A DNA stretch of 64,000 bases, from the NCBI RefSeq assembly GCF_003324565.1, contig NZ_QOLA01000002.1, positions 186,001 through 250,000 on the forward strand, given 5' to 3'. Below, one piece after another: positions 41,481-52,762 of this stretch. Below the pieces are notes generated by a model, which saw only the letters and a list, made by a program, of their open reading frames with translations, was not told where the DNA came from and ran no database searches. Numbering within the stretch: position 1 is the stretch's first letter; each line of letters begins with the position of its first letter. The position numbers and the translations under genes were made by a program. The DNA comes from Streptomyces sp. SDr-06 (lineage in GTDB: Bacteria; Actinomycetota; Actinomycetes; Streptomycetales; Streptomycetaceae).

Positions 41481-43079
41481 ATGACTAGTCAGACCACCGT
41501 CGAGAAGGCGCCACAGGACGAGATACCGCCGCCGGCCAGGGGGCTGCGCGGCCACCCCTGGCTGACGCTCTTCGCCGTGGCCATCGGCGTCATGATGGTG
41601 GCGCTCGACGGCACCATCGTGGCGATCGCCAACCCCGCCATCCAGAAGGACCTCGGAGCCTCGCTCCAGGACGTCCAATGGATCACCAACGGTTACATGC
41701 TGGCCCTGGCGGTCTCCCTGATCACCGCGGGCAAGCTCGGTGACCGGTTCGGGCACCGCCAGACCTTCCTCATCGGCGTCGTCGGCTTCGGCGCCGCCTC
41801 GGGGGCCATCGGCCTCTCCCACAGCGTCACCTTCGTCATCGCCTTCCGTGTGCTGCAGGGTCTGTTCGGCGCGCTGCTGATGCCGGCCGCGCTCGGCCTG
41901 CTGCGCGCCACCTTCCCGGCCGAGAAGCTGAACATGGCGATCGGCATCTGGGGCATGGTCATCGGCGCCTCCACCGCGGGCGGCCCGATCCTGGGCGGTG
42001 TGCTCGTCGAGCACGTCAGCTGGCAGTCCGTCTTCTTCATCAACGTGCCGGTCGGTGCCATCGCGCTCGTCCTCGGCCTGCTGATCCTGCTCGACCACCG
42101 CGCGGAGAACGCGCCGAGGTCGTTCGACATCCTCGGCATCGTGCTGCTGTCGGGCGCGATGTTCTGCATGATCTGGGCGCTGATCAAGGGCTCGGAGTAC
42201 GGCTGGGGCAGCGGCAGGACCCTCGGGTTCATCGCGGCCGCGGTGATCGGCTTCGTCCTCTTCGCCTTCTGGGAGACGAAGGTCAGGGAACCGCTCATCC
42301 CGCTCAACCTGTTCCGCTCCGTACCGCTGTCGGCGGGCACGATCCTCATGATCCTGATGGCGTTCGCCTTCATGGGCGGGCTCTTCTTCGTCACCTTCTA
42401 CCTGCAGAACGTGCACGGCATGTCGGCCGTCGACAGCGGCCTGCACCTGCTGCCGCTCACCGGCATGATGATCGTGGCCTCGCCGCTCGCGGGCGTACTG
42501 ATCACCAAGCTCGGCCCGCGGGTCCCGCTGGTCGGCGGCATGGTCTGCACGGCCGTCGCCATGTTCGGCATGTCCCGGCTGACCATCGGCACCGGCACGC
42601 TGACGATGTCGATCTGGTTCGCCCTCCTCGGCCTGGGTCTCGCGCCGGTCATGGTCGGCGCCACCGAGGTCATCGTGGGCAACGCCCCCATCGAGCTGTC
42701 CGGTGTCGCGGGCGGGCTCCAGCAGGCGGGCATGCAGGTCGGCGGCTCGCTCGGCACCGCGGTGCTCGGCGCCGTGATGTCCTCGCGGGTCACCTCCGAG
42801 CTCCCGGACAACTGGGCCGCCGCCAAGCTGCCGCCGCTGTCGCCCGAGCAGTCCTCGGGGCTGTCCAAGGCGGTCGAGGTCGGCATGGGTCCGGTCCAGC
42901 CGGGCACGCCGCCGGAGATCGCGGCCAAGGTCGCCTCGGTCGCCCACGACACGTTCGTCTCGGGCATGAGCACCGCCTTCACCGTCGCCGGGATCGTCGC
43001 GGTGCTGGCCGCCGCGGTCGCCCTGTTCACCAAGCGCGGCGAGAACGCACCGGCGGGCGCGGGCGCGGGCCACATCTGA
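41481..43079 (+). CDS. DHA2-family MFS drug efflux transporter
   Basis: 532-residue, 14-helix proton antiporter of the EmrB/QacA type. Typical motifs: MVALDGTIVAIANPAIQKDLGAS (motif D1), GKLGDRFGHRQTFLIG (motif A), RVLQGLFGALLMPAALGLL (motif B) and GPILGGVLVEHVSWQSVFFINVPVG (motif C). Exports hydrophobic or antibiotic-like compounds; specificity unknown. The ATG at 41481 was chosen because upstream codons overlap the operator. Terminated by a hairpin at 43103. Confidence 0.92.
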   Translation: MTSQTTVEKAPQDEIPPPARGLRGHPWLTLFAVAIGVMMVALDGTIVAIANPAIQKDLGASLQDVQWITNGYMLALAVSLITAGKLGDRFGHRQTFLIGVVGFGAASGAIGLSHSVTFVIAFRVLQGLFGALLMPAALGLLRATFPAEKLNMAIGIWGMVIGASTAGGPILGGVLVEHVSWQSVFFINVPVGAIALVLGLLILLDHRAENAPRSFDILGIVLLSGAMFCMIWALIKGSEYGWGSGRTLGFIAAAVIGFVLFAFWETKVREPLIPLNLFRSVPLSAGTILMILMAFAFMGGLFFVTFYLQNVHGMSAVDSGLHLLPLTGMMIVASPLAGVLITKLGPRVPLVGGMVCTAVAMFGMSRLTIGTGTLTMSIWFALLGLGLAPVMVGATEVIVGNAPIELSGVAGGLQQAGMQVGGSLGTAVLGAVMSSRVTSELPDNWAAAKLPPLSPEQSSGLSKAVEVGMGPVQPGTPPEIAAKVASVAHDTFVSGMSTAFTVAGIVAVLAAAVALFTKRGENAPAGAGAGHI

Positions 43080-43102
43080 TCCCGCCAACTCCCGTACGCG
43101 AC

Positions 43103-43129
43103 AGCCCTGTCGGGCCCACCGGCAGGGCT
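43103..43129 (+). terminator. Terminator after the MFS pump
   Basis: AGCCCTG (43103-43109) pairs with CAGGGCT (43123-43129), with part of the loop (CGGGCCCACCGG) able to pair further; TTTC follows. Confidence 0.6.
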
Positions 43130-43256
43130 TTCGCGTACCCCGGGCGACGCCGCTCGCCCCAAGTTCCGCGGGGGGCAGGGACGTTCAGGGTGTGGAGGAG
43201 CGAATGCGTGGTACCCGACTTCTTGAGGCCGAGCCGACCAACCCCAGGGAGTGATG

Positions 43257-43568
43257 ATGGCGGGCTTCGGACACAGCACGCGTATGCGCAGGACCCTCCG
43301 GTCACGGAACCGCATGTGGCCCCGGACCGGGCCGGACCGCGCGACGCTCGGCATCGTCGGACTGGTCTGCGCGGTCGCGGGGTTCTTCGTCCTCGGGATC
43401 GTGCTCGGCCCGGTCGCGATCGCCTGCGGCTGGCTGGGCATGGGGCGCCGCTGGAACGGCGCACACCCCCTGCCCGCCCTGGTGGCCCTGGTCCTGGGCG
43501 CCATCGACACCCTGCTGGCCATCATCTGGCTGATAGGGGCGGCAAGCCTGGGCAACGGAGTCTTCTGA
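43257..43568 (+). CDS. DUF4190-type small membrane protein
   Basis: 103 residues with a basic N-terminus and two transmembrane helices (LGIVGLVCAVAGFFVLGIVLGPVAIACGWLGMG and ALVALVLGAIDTLLAIIWLIGAASLG). The layout matches DUF4190 proteins, whose function is unknown. Start candidates are GTG 43251, ATG 43254 and ATG 43257; the last has the best spacing to AGGGA. Bracketed by terminators on both sides, so a single-gene unit. Confidence 0.72.
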   Translation: MAGFGHSTRMRRTLRSRNRMWPRTGPDRATLGIVGLVCAVAGFFVLGIVLGPVAIACGWLGMGRRWNGAHPLPALVALVLGAIDTLLAIIWLIGAASLGNGVF

Positions 43569-43584
43569 CTCAGCCGCGAACACC

Positions 43585-43616
43585 GAGGGGCGGGTTCCCC
43601 AGGGAACCCGCCCCTC
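43585..43616 (+). terminator. Strong terminator after DUF4190 gene
   Basis: A perfect 15-bp stem: GAGGGGCGGGTTCCC (43585-43599) with GGGAACCCGCCCCTC (43602-43616), loop of 2 nt. Confidence 0.8.
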
Positions 43617-43941
43617 CACACGCATACGGGCCCACCTACCAGGGGCGCGAGGAACTGCGCGACCAGCCCCGCCAGACGGTCAGCCGAATCTCCGGCGCGC
43701 AACCCCGTGCCAGGACGCGACCGGGGTCACCTACAGGGGCGCGGGGAACTGCGCGACCAGCCCCGTCGGACGGTCAGCCGACCAACCCGCGCACCAACCC
43801 CCCGCTCACGATCCCGAACAGGCCCCGGAGGGCCTCCGCCGGGGAAGCCACCGGGCCGCCGGCCCGAGAAGTGACAGGGGCCGAGGGGAAGAACCCCGCA
43901 GCACTCATCACCCCCCGAGCCCCAAGACCAGCGGATGCGGC
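43617..43941. repeat. Intergenic region with two copies of the core element, downstream of aceE
   Basis: 325 bp without a gene. AGGGGCGCG(A/G)GGAACTGCGC occurs at 43641-43660 and 43735-43754 (reverse orientation relative to most copies), each followed by GACCAGCCCCG and CGGTCAGCCGA-type sequence, so about 50 bp is duplicated at a 94-bp interval. GGCCCCGGAGGGCCTCCGCCGGGGAAGCC near 43822 may fold as a terminator for aceE. Confidence 0.75.
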
Positions 43942-46671
<2,730 letters not shown>

Positions 46672-47111
46672 GCTGTTCCTTCACTGTCGGGGGAATGCGG
46701 AAGACAGCCAATTCTGCGCCGCATCCCATCGTGTACCGCTGGGGCGCAAACGTCATCTCTACTGAGAGGTAACTGAGGGGTAACCGTCACCGGAGCAGGA
46801 AGTAGGCTCGGAGCCTGGACGGGTCGGGCCAAATCGCAACCTTACGCTCAACCCGGCCAAGCGTTCCCGAAGGGTGTTCGGGCCCGAGTGGGGCACCCGA
46901 AGGAACACAACGGAGCAAACGGTCACCAAAGGTGTGGGATGAATCACCGGCGGGGATGCGGATGTCCCTGAACACGGCCACACTGACCCCCAAAGGGCGG
47001 GTTCGGGGGCCGGGTACTTGCGAGATTCGTCCCGCCCGTGTGGACTACGCCCAATGCCACGCGTATGCGCGCGGCTGCAGAACTTACCGAATCAAGATCA
47101 GGAGGCAAGCC
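46672..47111. promoter_or_regulatory. Divergent regulatory region, aceE / DUF3052 gene
   Basis: 440 bp with no convincing gene. GAGGTAACTGAGGGGTAAC near 46766 contains a direct GGTAAC repeat, and CGAAGGGTGTTCGGGCCCGA near 46867 has partial dyad symmetry. The size suggests real control of aceE. A 69- to 75-codon minus-strand frame inside it has no ribosome site or recognisable protein. Confidence 0.45.
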
Positions 47112-47534
47112 GTGAGCGCGACCGCGGACCACGCGGAGGAGCGGACCAACCCGGCCGGAAGGCTGGGGTTCGAGCCCGGACAGGTGGTCCAGGAGATCGG
47201 TTACGACGACGACGTCGACCAGGATCTCCGCGAGGGCATCGAGTCCCTGATTGGCCAGGATCTCGTCGATGAGGACTATGACGACGTCGCCGACGTCGTA
47301 CTGCTGTGGTTCCGCGACGAGGACGGCGACCTTACGGACGCCCTGGTGGACGCCATCGGCCTTCTGGAGGACGGCGGCACGATCTGGCTGCTGAGCCCGA
47401 AGACCGGCCGGGACGGCTACGTCGAGCCCAGCGACATCAACGACGCCGCGCAGACCGCCGGCCTGTCGCCGGCCAAGAGCGTCAGCGTCGGCAAGGACTG
47501 GTCGGGCACCCGCCTGAAGTCCCCGAAGCGCTGA
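47112..47534 (+). CDS. DUF3052 family protein
   Basis: 140-residue acidic protein matching actinobacterial DUF3052 (LGFEPGQVVQEIGYDDDVDQDLREGIE; DLVDEDYDDVADVVLLWFRDEDGDLTDALVDAIGLLEDGGTIWLLSPKTGRDG). Function unknown; the family is nearly always beside aceE and a peroxiredoxin in Streptomyces, as here. GTG start with GGAGG seven bases upstream. Followed by a strong terminator. Confidence 0.9.
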   Translation: MSATADHAEERTNPAGRLGFEPGQVVQEIGYDDDVDQDLREGIESLIGQDLVDEDYDDVADVVLLWFRDEDGDLTDALVDAIGLLEDGGTIWLLSPKTGRDGYVEPSDINDAAQTAGLSPAKSVSVGKDWSGTRLKSPKR

Positions 47535-47551
47535 TCCTCCCCACACGCCCT

Positions 47552-47587
47552 CAGGGCCCCCTCAGGCAGCCGCCTGAGGGGGCCCTG
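47552..47587 (+). terminator. Strong terminator after DUF3052 gene
   Basis: A perfect 16-bp stem: CAGGGCCCCCTCAGGC (47552-47567) with GCCTGAGGGGGCCCTG (47572-47587), loop AGCC. Confidence 0.9.
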
Positions 47588-47649
47588 TGCGTGGGCGGGT
47601 GCGTAGGGTGGGGTTCACCAGAACGGCCCACTGAAGGGAAGGCGTTTCC

Positions 47650-48108
47650 ATGGCTATCGAGGTCGGCACCAAGGCCCCGGAGTTCGAGCTCAAGGACAAC
47701 CACGGCAGGACCGTGAAGCTCAGCGACTTCCGCGGTGAGAAGAACGTGGTGCTGCTCTTCTACCCGTTCGCCTTCACCGGCGTGTGCACGGGCGAGCTGT
47801 GCGAACTGCGCGACAACCTGCCGAAGTTCGTGAACGACGACACCCAGCTGCTCGCCGTCTCCAACGACTCCATCCACACCCTGCGCGTCTTCGCCGAGCA
47901 GGAGGGCCTGGAGTACCCGCTGGTCTCCGACTTCTGGCCGCACGGCGAGGTCAGCCGCGCCTACGGAGTCTTCGACGAGGACAAGGGATGCGCGGTGCGC
48001 GGCACCTTCATCATCGACAAGGAGGGCGTGGTCCGCTGGACCGTCGTGAACGCCCTGCCGGACGCGCGCGACCTGAACGAGTACCTCAAGGCGCTCGACA
48101 CCATCTGA
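47650..48108 (+). CDS. Peroxiredoxin (AhpE/Bcp type)
   Basis: 152-residue thiol peroxidase reducing hydrogen peroxide, alkyl hydroperoxides or peroxynitrite. The peroxidatic Cys46 is in the motif [16 protein letters not shown]; a second Cys51 lies five residues on, the possible resolving residue of 1-Cys/2-Cys hybrids. [14 protein letters not shown] is typical. GAAGGGAAGGC precedes the ATG. Independent transcription unit between two regulatory gaps. AhpE is the closest family name I can support. Confidence 0.92.
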   Translation: MAIEVGTKAPEFELKDNHGRTVKLSDFRGEKNVVLLFYPFAFTGVCTGELCELRDNLPKFVNDDTQLLAVSNDSIHTLRVFAEQEGLEYPLVSDFWPHGEVSRAYGVFDEDKGCAVRGTFIIDKEGVVRWTVVNALPDARDLNEYLKALDTI

Positions 48109-48270
48109 CCGCGGCATGCCGTCCGGCCCCGGTCCGGCCGACACCGCTGACGTTCGGCCGAATCGTCTGTTTGACCCGGGAACCGGTTACTAGGATCCAT
48201 TCGTTGATCCGATGCCAACGCACGACGGGGACGCTGACCAAGCCGGCCCCTCACACCATTGGGAGGACTC

Positions 48271-48846
48271 GTGGGAGTCAGCCTCAGCAAGGGCGGCAAC
48301 GTCTCGCTGACCAAGGCCGCCCCCAACCTGACCGCGGTCATCGTCGGTCTGGGCTGGGACGCACGCACCACCACCGGGGGTGACTTCGACCTGGACGCCA
48401 GCGCCCTGCTGACCAATGACCAGGGCAAGGTCACCAACGACTCGAACTTCGTGTTCTTCAATAACCTCAAGAGCCCCGACGGCTCCGTCGAGCACCAGGG
48501 TGACAACCTCACCGGTGAGGGCGAGGGCGACGACGAGGTCATCAAGGTGAACCTGGCCGCCGTGCCGGCCGACGTCGCCAAGATCGTCTTCCCGGTCTCG
48601 ATCTACGAGGCCGAGAGCCGCCAGCAGTCCTTCGGCCAGGTGCGCAACGCGTACATCCGCGTCGTGAACCAGGCGGACAACAGCGAGCTGGCCCGGTACG
48701 ACCTGAGCGAGGACGCCTCGACGGAGACCGCGATGGTCTTCGGCGAGCTGTACCGCAACGGCGCGGAGTGGAAGTTCCGCGCCATCGGCCAGGGCTACGC
48801 CTCGGGCCTGCGCGGCATCGCGCAGGACTTCGGCGTCAACGTCTGA
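48271..48846 (+). CDS. TerD-family stress protein (copy 1)
   Basis: 191-residue TerD-domain protein. The calcium-binding signature is intact ([21 protein letters not shown], then [33 protein letters not shown]), with the ending [26 protein letters not shown]. TerD proteins occur in tellurite/stress loci and in Streptomyces affect calcium and development. GTG start with GGGAGGA. It is followed after a hairpin by a closely similar copy. From memory this corresponds to SCO2368/SCO2367. Confidence 0.93.
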   Translation: MGVSLSKGGNVSLTKAAPNLTAVIVGLGWDARTTTGGDFDLDASALLTNDQGKVTNDSNFVFFNNLKSPDGSVEHQGDNLTGEGEGDDEVIKVNLAAVPADVAKIVFPVSIYEAESRQQSFGQVRNAYIRVVNQADNSELARYDLSEDASTETAMVFGELYRNGAEWKFRAIGQGYASGLRGIAQDFGVNV

Positions 48847-48862
48847 GCCGACCGCTCTCTCC

Positions 48863-48897
48863 GTCCGGCGCCGCACCTTTCCGGTGCGGCGCCGGAC
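48863..48897 (+). terminator. Perfect hairpin between the two terD copies
   Basis: GTCCGGCGCCGCACC (48863-48877) pairs exactly with GGTGCGGCGCCGGAC (48883-48897), loop TTTCC. No U-tract follows. It could be a terminator with read-through or an mRNA processing/stabilising element setting the ratio of the two TerD proteins. Confidence 0.7.
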
Positions 48898-48937
48898 GTG
48901 CTCACCAGCTGTTCCACTTCTCGGGGAGGACACGAAC

Positions 48938-49513
48938 ATGGGCGTCACGCTCGCCAAGGGAGGCAATGTCTCCCTCTCCAAGGCCGCACCGAACCTCACG
49001 CAGGTGCTCGTCGGTCTCGGCTGGGACGCGCGCTCCACCACCGGAGCCGACTTCGACCTCGACGCCAGCGCCCTGCTGTGCGCGAACGGGCGGGTGCTCG
49101 GCGACGAGTACTTCGTCTTCTACAACAATCTCAAGAGCCCCGAGGGGTCGGTCGAGCACACCGGGGACAACCTGACCGGTGAGGGCGAGGGCGACGACGA
49201 GTCGCTCATCGTGGACCTGACGAAGGTGCCCGCCGCCTGCGACAAGATCGTCTTCCCGGTCTCGATCCACGACGCGGACAACCGCGGCCAGACCTTCGGC
49301 CAGGTGGCCAACGCGTTCATCCGCGTCGTCAACCAGGCCGACGGCCAGGAGCTGGCCCGGTACGACCTGAGCGAGGACGCCTCGACGGAGACCGCGATGA
49401 TCTTCGGCGAGCTCTACCGGTACAGCGGCGAGTGGAAGTTCCGTGCTGTTGGTCAGGGGTACGCATCGGGGCTGCGGGGCATCGCTCTAGACTTCGGGGT
49501 CAACGTCTCCTAA
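48938..49513 (+). CDS. TerD-family stress protein (copy 2)
   Basis: 191 residues, the same length as copy 1 and similar throughout ([67 protein letters not shown]), so it is a recent-looking tandem duplicate. Acidic calcium-site residues are conserved. Strong site GGGGAGGA before the ATG. Expected to be cytoplasmic or membrane-associated and to work with the DUF475 membrane protein that follows. Confidence 0.93.
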   Translation: MGVTLAKGGNVSLSKAAPNLTQVLVGLGWDARSTTGADFDLDASALLCANGRVLGDEYFVFYNNLKSPEGSVEHTGDNLTGEGEGDDESLIVDLTKVPAACDKIVFPVSIHDADNRGQTFGQVANAFIRVVNQADGQELARYDLSEDASTETAMIFGELYRYSGEWKFRAVGQGYASGLRGIALDFGVNVS

Positions 49514-49660
49514 AGAGATCGCCCGGTTGCGTTCAAATCGAGTGCCGTCGAGGGCGGTCCCTGACGGGGGCCCGGGGGCCTTCCCCGGGAGACAGCAGCG
49601 TCAAGCCGTGCGCGGTGCGGGGGGACACCCGCTCTACGTGGGGTCGGCCCGCTCTACACG

Positions 49661-50815
49661 ATGGGGAAGTCAGTGCTACTGAAAACCTTCGGCTGGTCGT
49701 TCGCGATCACCGCGATCGGCCTGGCCCTGGCCGTGCTCTACGACGGCTGGACCGCCTTCGGGGTCGTCGCCATCCTGGCGGTCCTGGAGATCTCGCTGTC
49801 CTTCGACAACGCGGTGGTCAACGCCGGGATCCTGAAGAAGATGAACGCCTTCTGGCAGAAGATCTTCCTCACGGTCGGCGTGCTCATCGCCGTCTTCGGC
49901 ATGCGACTGCTCTTCCCCGTCGTCATCGTCGCGATCAGCGCCAAGATCGGCCCGGTCGACGCGGTCGACCTGGCGCTGAACGACGCCGACCGCTACCAGC
50001 AGCTGGTGACCGACGCGCACCCGTCGATCGCCGCCTTCGGTGGCATGTTCCTGTTGATGATCTTCCTCGACTTCATCTTCGAGGACCGCGACATCAAGTG
50101 GCTCGCCTGGCTGGAGCGCCCGCTGGCCAAGCTCGGCAAGATCGACATGCTGTCGGTCTGCATCGCCCTGGTCGTCCTGCTCATCGCCTCCATGACGTTC
50201 GCCACCCATGCCCACCAGCACGGCGGCGCCCACGTCGACAAGGCACAGACCGTCCTGATCTCCGGCATCGCCGGTCTCATCACGTACCTCGTCGTGGGCG
50301 GGCTCTCCGGCTTCTTCGAGAACCGCCTCGAAGAGGACGAGGAGCGCGAGCACGAGGCCGAGGAGGAGGCCAGGCGCACCGGCAGCAAGGTTTCCGCCGT
50401 CGCCATGGCCGGCAAGGCCGCGTTCTTCATGTTCCTCTACCTGGAGGTCCTGGACGCGTCGTTCTCCTTCGACGGCGTCATCGGCGCCTTCGCGATCACC
50501 AACGACATCGTCCTGATGGCGCTCGGCCTCGGCATCGGCGCGATGTACGTCCGGTCGCTCACCGTCTACCTGGTCCGCCAGGGCACCCTCGACGACTACG
50601 TCTACCTGGAGCACGGGGCGCACTACGCGATCGGTGCGCTCGCCGTGATCCTCCTGGTCACCATCCAGTACGAGATCAACGAGGTCATCACCGGCCTCGT
50701 CGGCGTCGTCCTGATCGCCTGGTCCTTCTGGTCCTCGGTGCGCCGCAACCGGCGGATCGCGGCGGACGGCGGCGAGGATTCCAGCGAACGGGCGGAAGTC
50801 GGCTCCGGGGTGTGA
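49661..50815 (+). CDS. DUF475/TerC-like integral membrane protein
   Basis: 384 residues with about eight membrane helices. Two acidic transmembrane motifs of the TerC superfamily are present: EISLSFDNAVVNAGILKKM (~45-63) and LEVLDASFSFDGVIGAFAITNDIVLMALGLGIGAMYVRS (~260-300). The Asp/Asn residues in FDN and FDGV lie within membrane segments and could bind metal. A charged cytoplasmic loop separates the halves. TerC-type proteins are linked to Mn/Ca handling and tellurite resistance. The context beside TerD genes supports a shared stress system. Confidence 0.87.
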   Translation: MGKSVLLKTFGWSFAITAIGLALAVLYDGWTAFGVVAILAVLEISLSFDNAVVNAGILKKMNAFWQKIFLTVGVLIAVFGMRLLFPVVIVAISAKIGPVDAVDLALNDADRYQQLVTDAHPSIAAFGGMFLLMIFLDFIFEDRDIKWLAWLERPLAKLGKIDMLSVCIALVVLLIASMTFATHAHQHGGAHVDKAQTVLISGIAGLITYLVVGGLSGFFENRLEEDEEREHEAEEEARRTGSKVSAVAMAGKAAFFMFLYLEVLDASFSFDGVIGAFAITNDIVLMALGLGIGAMYVRSLTVYLVRQGTLDDYVYLEHGAHYAIGALAVILLVTIQYEINEVITGLVGVVLIAWSFWSSVRRNRRIAADGGEDSSERAEVGSGV

Positions 50816-50966
50816 CCCCGGTGCTTCCGGAGCGCACGCCCCGGGGCGTGTGATCCGCCTTCGATTGAGGAACGCTCTCTGCGGGGCGGTCACGAGGTCT
50901 CGGCCTCACCGACCGCCCCGCAGTCGCTCGTGCGGGGACAGTTCACGGACCGATGGGGTGGGGGCA

Positions 50967-51704
50967 ATGGCGTTCTGGGACGGCGTGTGGCGGGGCAGGG
51001 CCTCACAGTTCGACTCGGGCAGCGCGGCGACCAACACGATCGAGCTGACCCGACGGCACAACACGGTCTCGCTCGGGAAGCAGGGCGCCAACACCGGCAG
51101 CCTGCGGGTCAACCTGTCCTGGCGGATGCGGACCTCGGACTTCGGGGGCAAGCCCGACCAGAGCGGGCGGCTGCTGCGCCACCCGCTCAAGTTCTTCAAG
51201 CCGGAGATGGTCCAGGGGCACACCCAGTCCATGGTCAACGTCGACCTGGACCTCGGCTGCCTGTACGAACTCCAGGACGGCACCAAGGGCGTGGTCCAGC
51301 CGCTGGGCAACTTCCTGGGCGCCACCAACAAGCCGCCCTACGTGGAGTGCAGCGGCGACGACCGGTTCGGCTCGGCGTCGGGCGAGACCATCTTCATCAA
51401 CCTGGACCACCGCGACGACATAAAGCGGCTGCTGGTCTTCGTCTACATCTACGACCAGACCCCGGCCTTCGACCGCACCCACGCCAAGGTGACGCTCTAC
51501 CCGAGCAACGGCCCACGCATCGAGATCGAGCTCGACGAGCGCGCCCCCGAGGCCCGCTCCTGCGCCGTCGTCTCCATCGAGAACATCAAGGGCGACATGG
51601 TGGTGCGGCGCGAGGTGAAGTTCGTGTACGGCTTCCAGGCTGAGCTGGACCGCCTGTACGGCTGGGGCCTCCAGTGGGGCCGCGGCTACAAGACCAAGGC
51701 GTGA
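50967..51704 (+). CDS. Divergent TerD-domain protein
   Basis: 245 residues. TerD fold recognisable (TRRHNTVSLGKQGANTGSLRVNLSWRMRTSD; MVNVDLDLGCLYELQDGTKGVVQPLGNFLG; FINLDHRDDIKRLLVFVYIYD), but longer and with much more basic sequence than the tandem copies. The calcium motif DxDxxA is replaced by VDLDLGCLYEL. It starts at the ATG at 50967. Convergent with the Pro-rich TerD gene with only 9 bp between stops. Probably part of the Ter stress locus. Confidence 0.85.
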   Translation: MAFWDGVWRGRASQFDSGSAATNTIELTRRHNTVSLGKQGANTGSLRVNLSWRMRTSDFGGKPDQSGRLLRHPLKFFKPEMVQGHTQSMVNVDLDLGCLYELQDGTKGVVQPLGNFLGATNKPPYVECSGDDRFGSASGETIFINLDHRDDIKRLLVFVYIYDQTPAFDRTHAKVTLYPSNGPRIEIELDERAPEARSCAVVSIENIKGDMVVRREVKFVYGFQAELDRLYGWGLQWGRGYKTKA

Positions 51705-51713
51705 GCCGCCGCC

Positions 51714-52553
51714 CTACGGGCGGATGAACTGCGGCCCCATGGGTGGCAGGACGAACGCGGGGTCGGGCGCGGGTGCCGGAACGGCGGGCTGGGGGTAGCC
51801 GTACGCGGGCTGCGGCGAGGCCGGCTGCGGATAGCCGTACGACGGCTGCGCGGGGGGCGGCTGGGTGGGCGGCGCGGGGTGCGGGTAGCCGTAGACGGGC
51901 TGGGCCGCGTGCTGCGGGAGCGGCTGGGGCACGGACGGCGCACTGGGCGCGCTGTCGCCGCTGTCCGTGCCGTCTGTGCTGGCCGAGCTGTCTGTGCCGT
52001 CCGGGCTGTCGCCGTCGTCCACCGAGATCCCGTACTCCGTGGCGAGGCCCACCAGGCCGGTCGGGTAGCCCTGGCCCACCGCGCGGAACTTCCAGCCCTC
52101 GCCGCGGCGGTACAGCTCGCCGCAGATGATCGCCGTCTCCTCGCCGGTCTCCGGCTTCACGTCGAACAGCGCGACCGGCTCGGCCCCCGACACCGCCGCG
52201 TCGAACAGCAGGATCCGCAGATCGCGTACGGCACGGAAGGTCGCCCCGTCCGAAGACGCCGTGATCAGCACCCGGTCGACGGACCGGTCGAGCGCGGCCA
52301 GATCGGCCTCGACGGTGTCGGTGAGCCCCTCCGCGACGCGCTTCTTGGGCAGCCTGCGCACCAGGCCCGACGGATGGCGCGGCTGGTTGTAGAAGACGAA
52401 GTCCTCGTCGGAACGCACCCGGCCGTCGGCGGCGAGCAGCAGCGCCGAGGCGTCCACGTCCGGGACGTCGGCGCCGGGCGACCAGCGGAGTACGGCCCGT
52501 ACGGCCGGGGCCTCCAGCGGGACGTTCGATCCCTTCAGCATCGCGTGCGTCAT
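51714..52553 (-). CDS. TerD-family protein with Pro/Gln/Tyr-rich tail
   Basis: 279 residues. The N-terminal TerD domain ([86 protein letters not shown]) spans ~1-175. The remainder is an acidic Ser/Asp linker and a tail of repeated YGYPQPA units. Such tails mediate protein or surface interactions. The ATG at 52553 matches family starts; an ATG at 52562 is nearer the GGGGAGG site. Divergent from the CitE-like gene, sharing its promoter region. Confidence 0.87.
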   Translation of the reverse strand: MTHAMLKGSNVPLEAPAVRAVLRWSPGADVPDVDASALLLAADGRVRSDEDFVFYNQPRHPSGLVRRLPKKRVAEGLTDTVEADLAALDRSVDRVLITASSDGATFRAVRDLRILLFDAAVSGAEPVALFDVKPETGEETAIICGELYRRGEGWKFRAVGQGYPTGLVGLATEYGISVDDGDSPDGTDSSASTDGTDSGDSAPSAPSVPQPLPQHAAQPVYGYPHPAPPTQPPPAQPSYGYPQPASPQPAYGYPQPAVPAPAPDPAFVLPPMGPQFIRP

Positions 52554-52690
52554 GCCCGTCATCCTGCCTCCCCGCGGGCCCCGCGGACAACGCGGGGCCC
52601 GGCCGGGTACGCCCCGAGATGTACTCGCCGACCACACCCGGGGCGGATGATGCAGACGAGTTACCTGAACTTCACGCACTTGGGGAACTC

Positions 52691-52717
52691 TTGACACGTG
52701 TTCCTACGTACTATTAC
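52691..52717 (+). promoter_or_regulatory. Candidate promoter of the CitE/PRTase/HAD operon
   Basis: TTGACA at 52691-52696 is followed by TATTAC at 52712-52717 (15-bp spacer, somewhat short). GGAAC...GTTCC inverted symmetry surrounds the -35 element and ACACGTGT is a local palindrome. Confidence 0.35.
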
Positions 52718-52762
52718 CGGCCACCCAAATTCTCGGCCGTCCTGGCAGTACGGGGAATGTAT

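Noticed and set aside
46759-46983. Small minus-strand ORF in the aceE divergent region
   Set aside because: No ribosome site, no recognisable protein, unusual composition; the region is better explained as a promoter region.
52619-52762. N-terminal extension of the CitE-like lyase to 52619
   Set aside because: The extension overlaps the shared promoter region and has no ribosome site; family members begin with the MRHFGH-type sequence.
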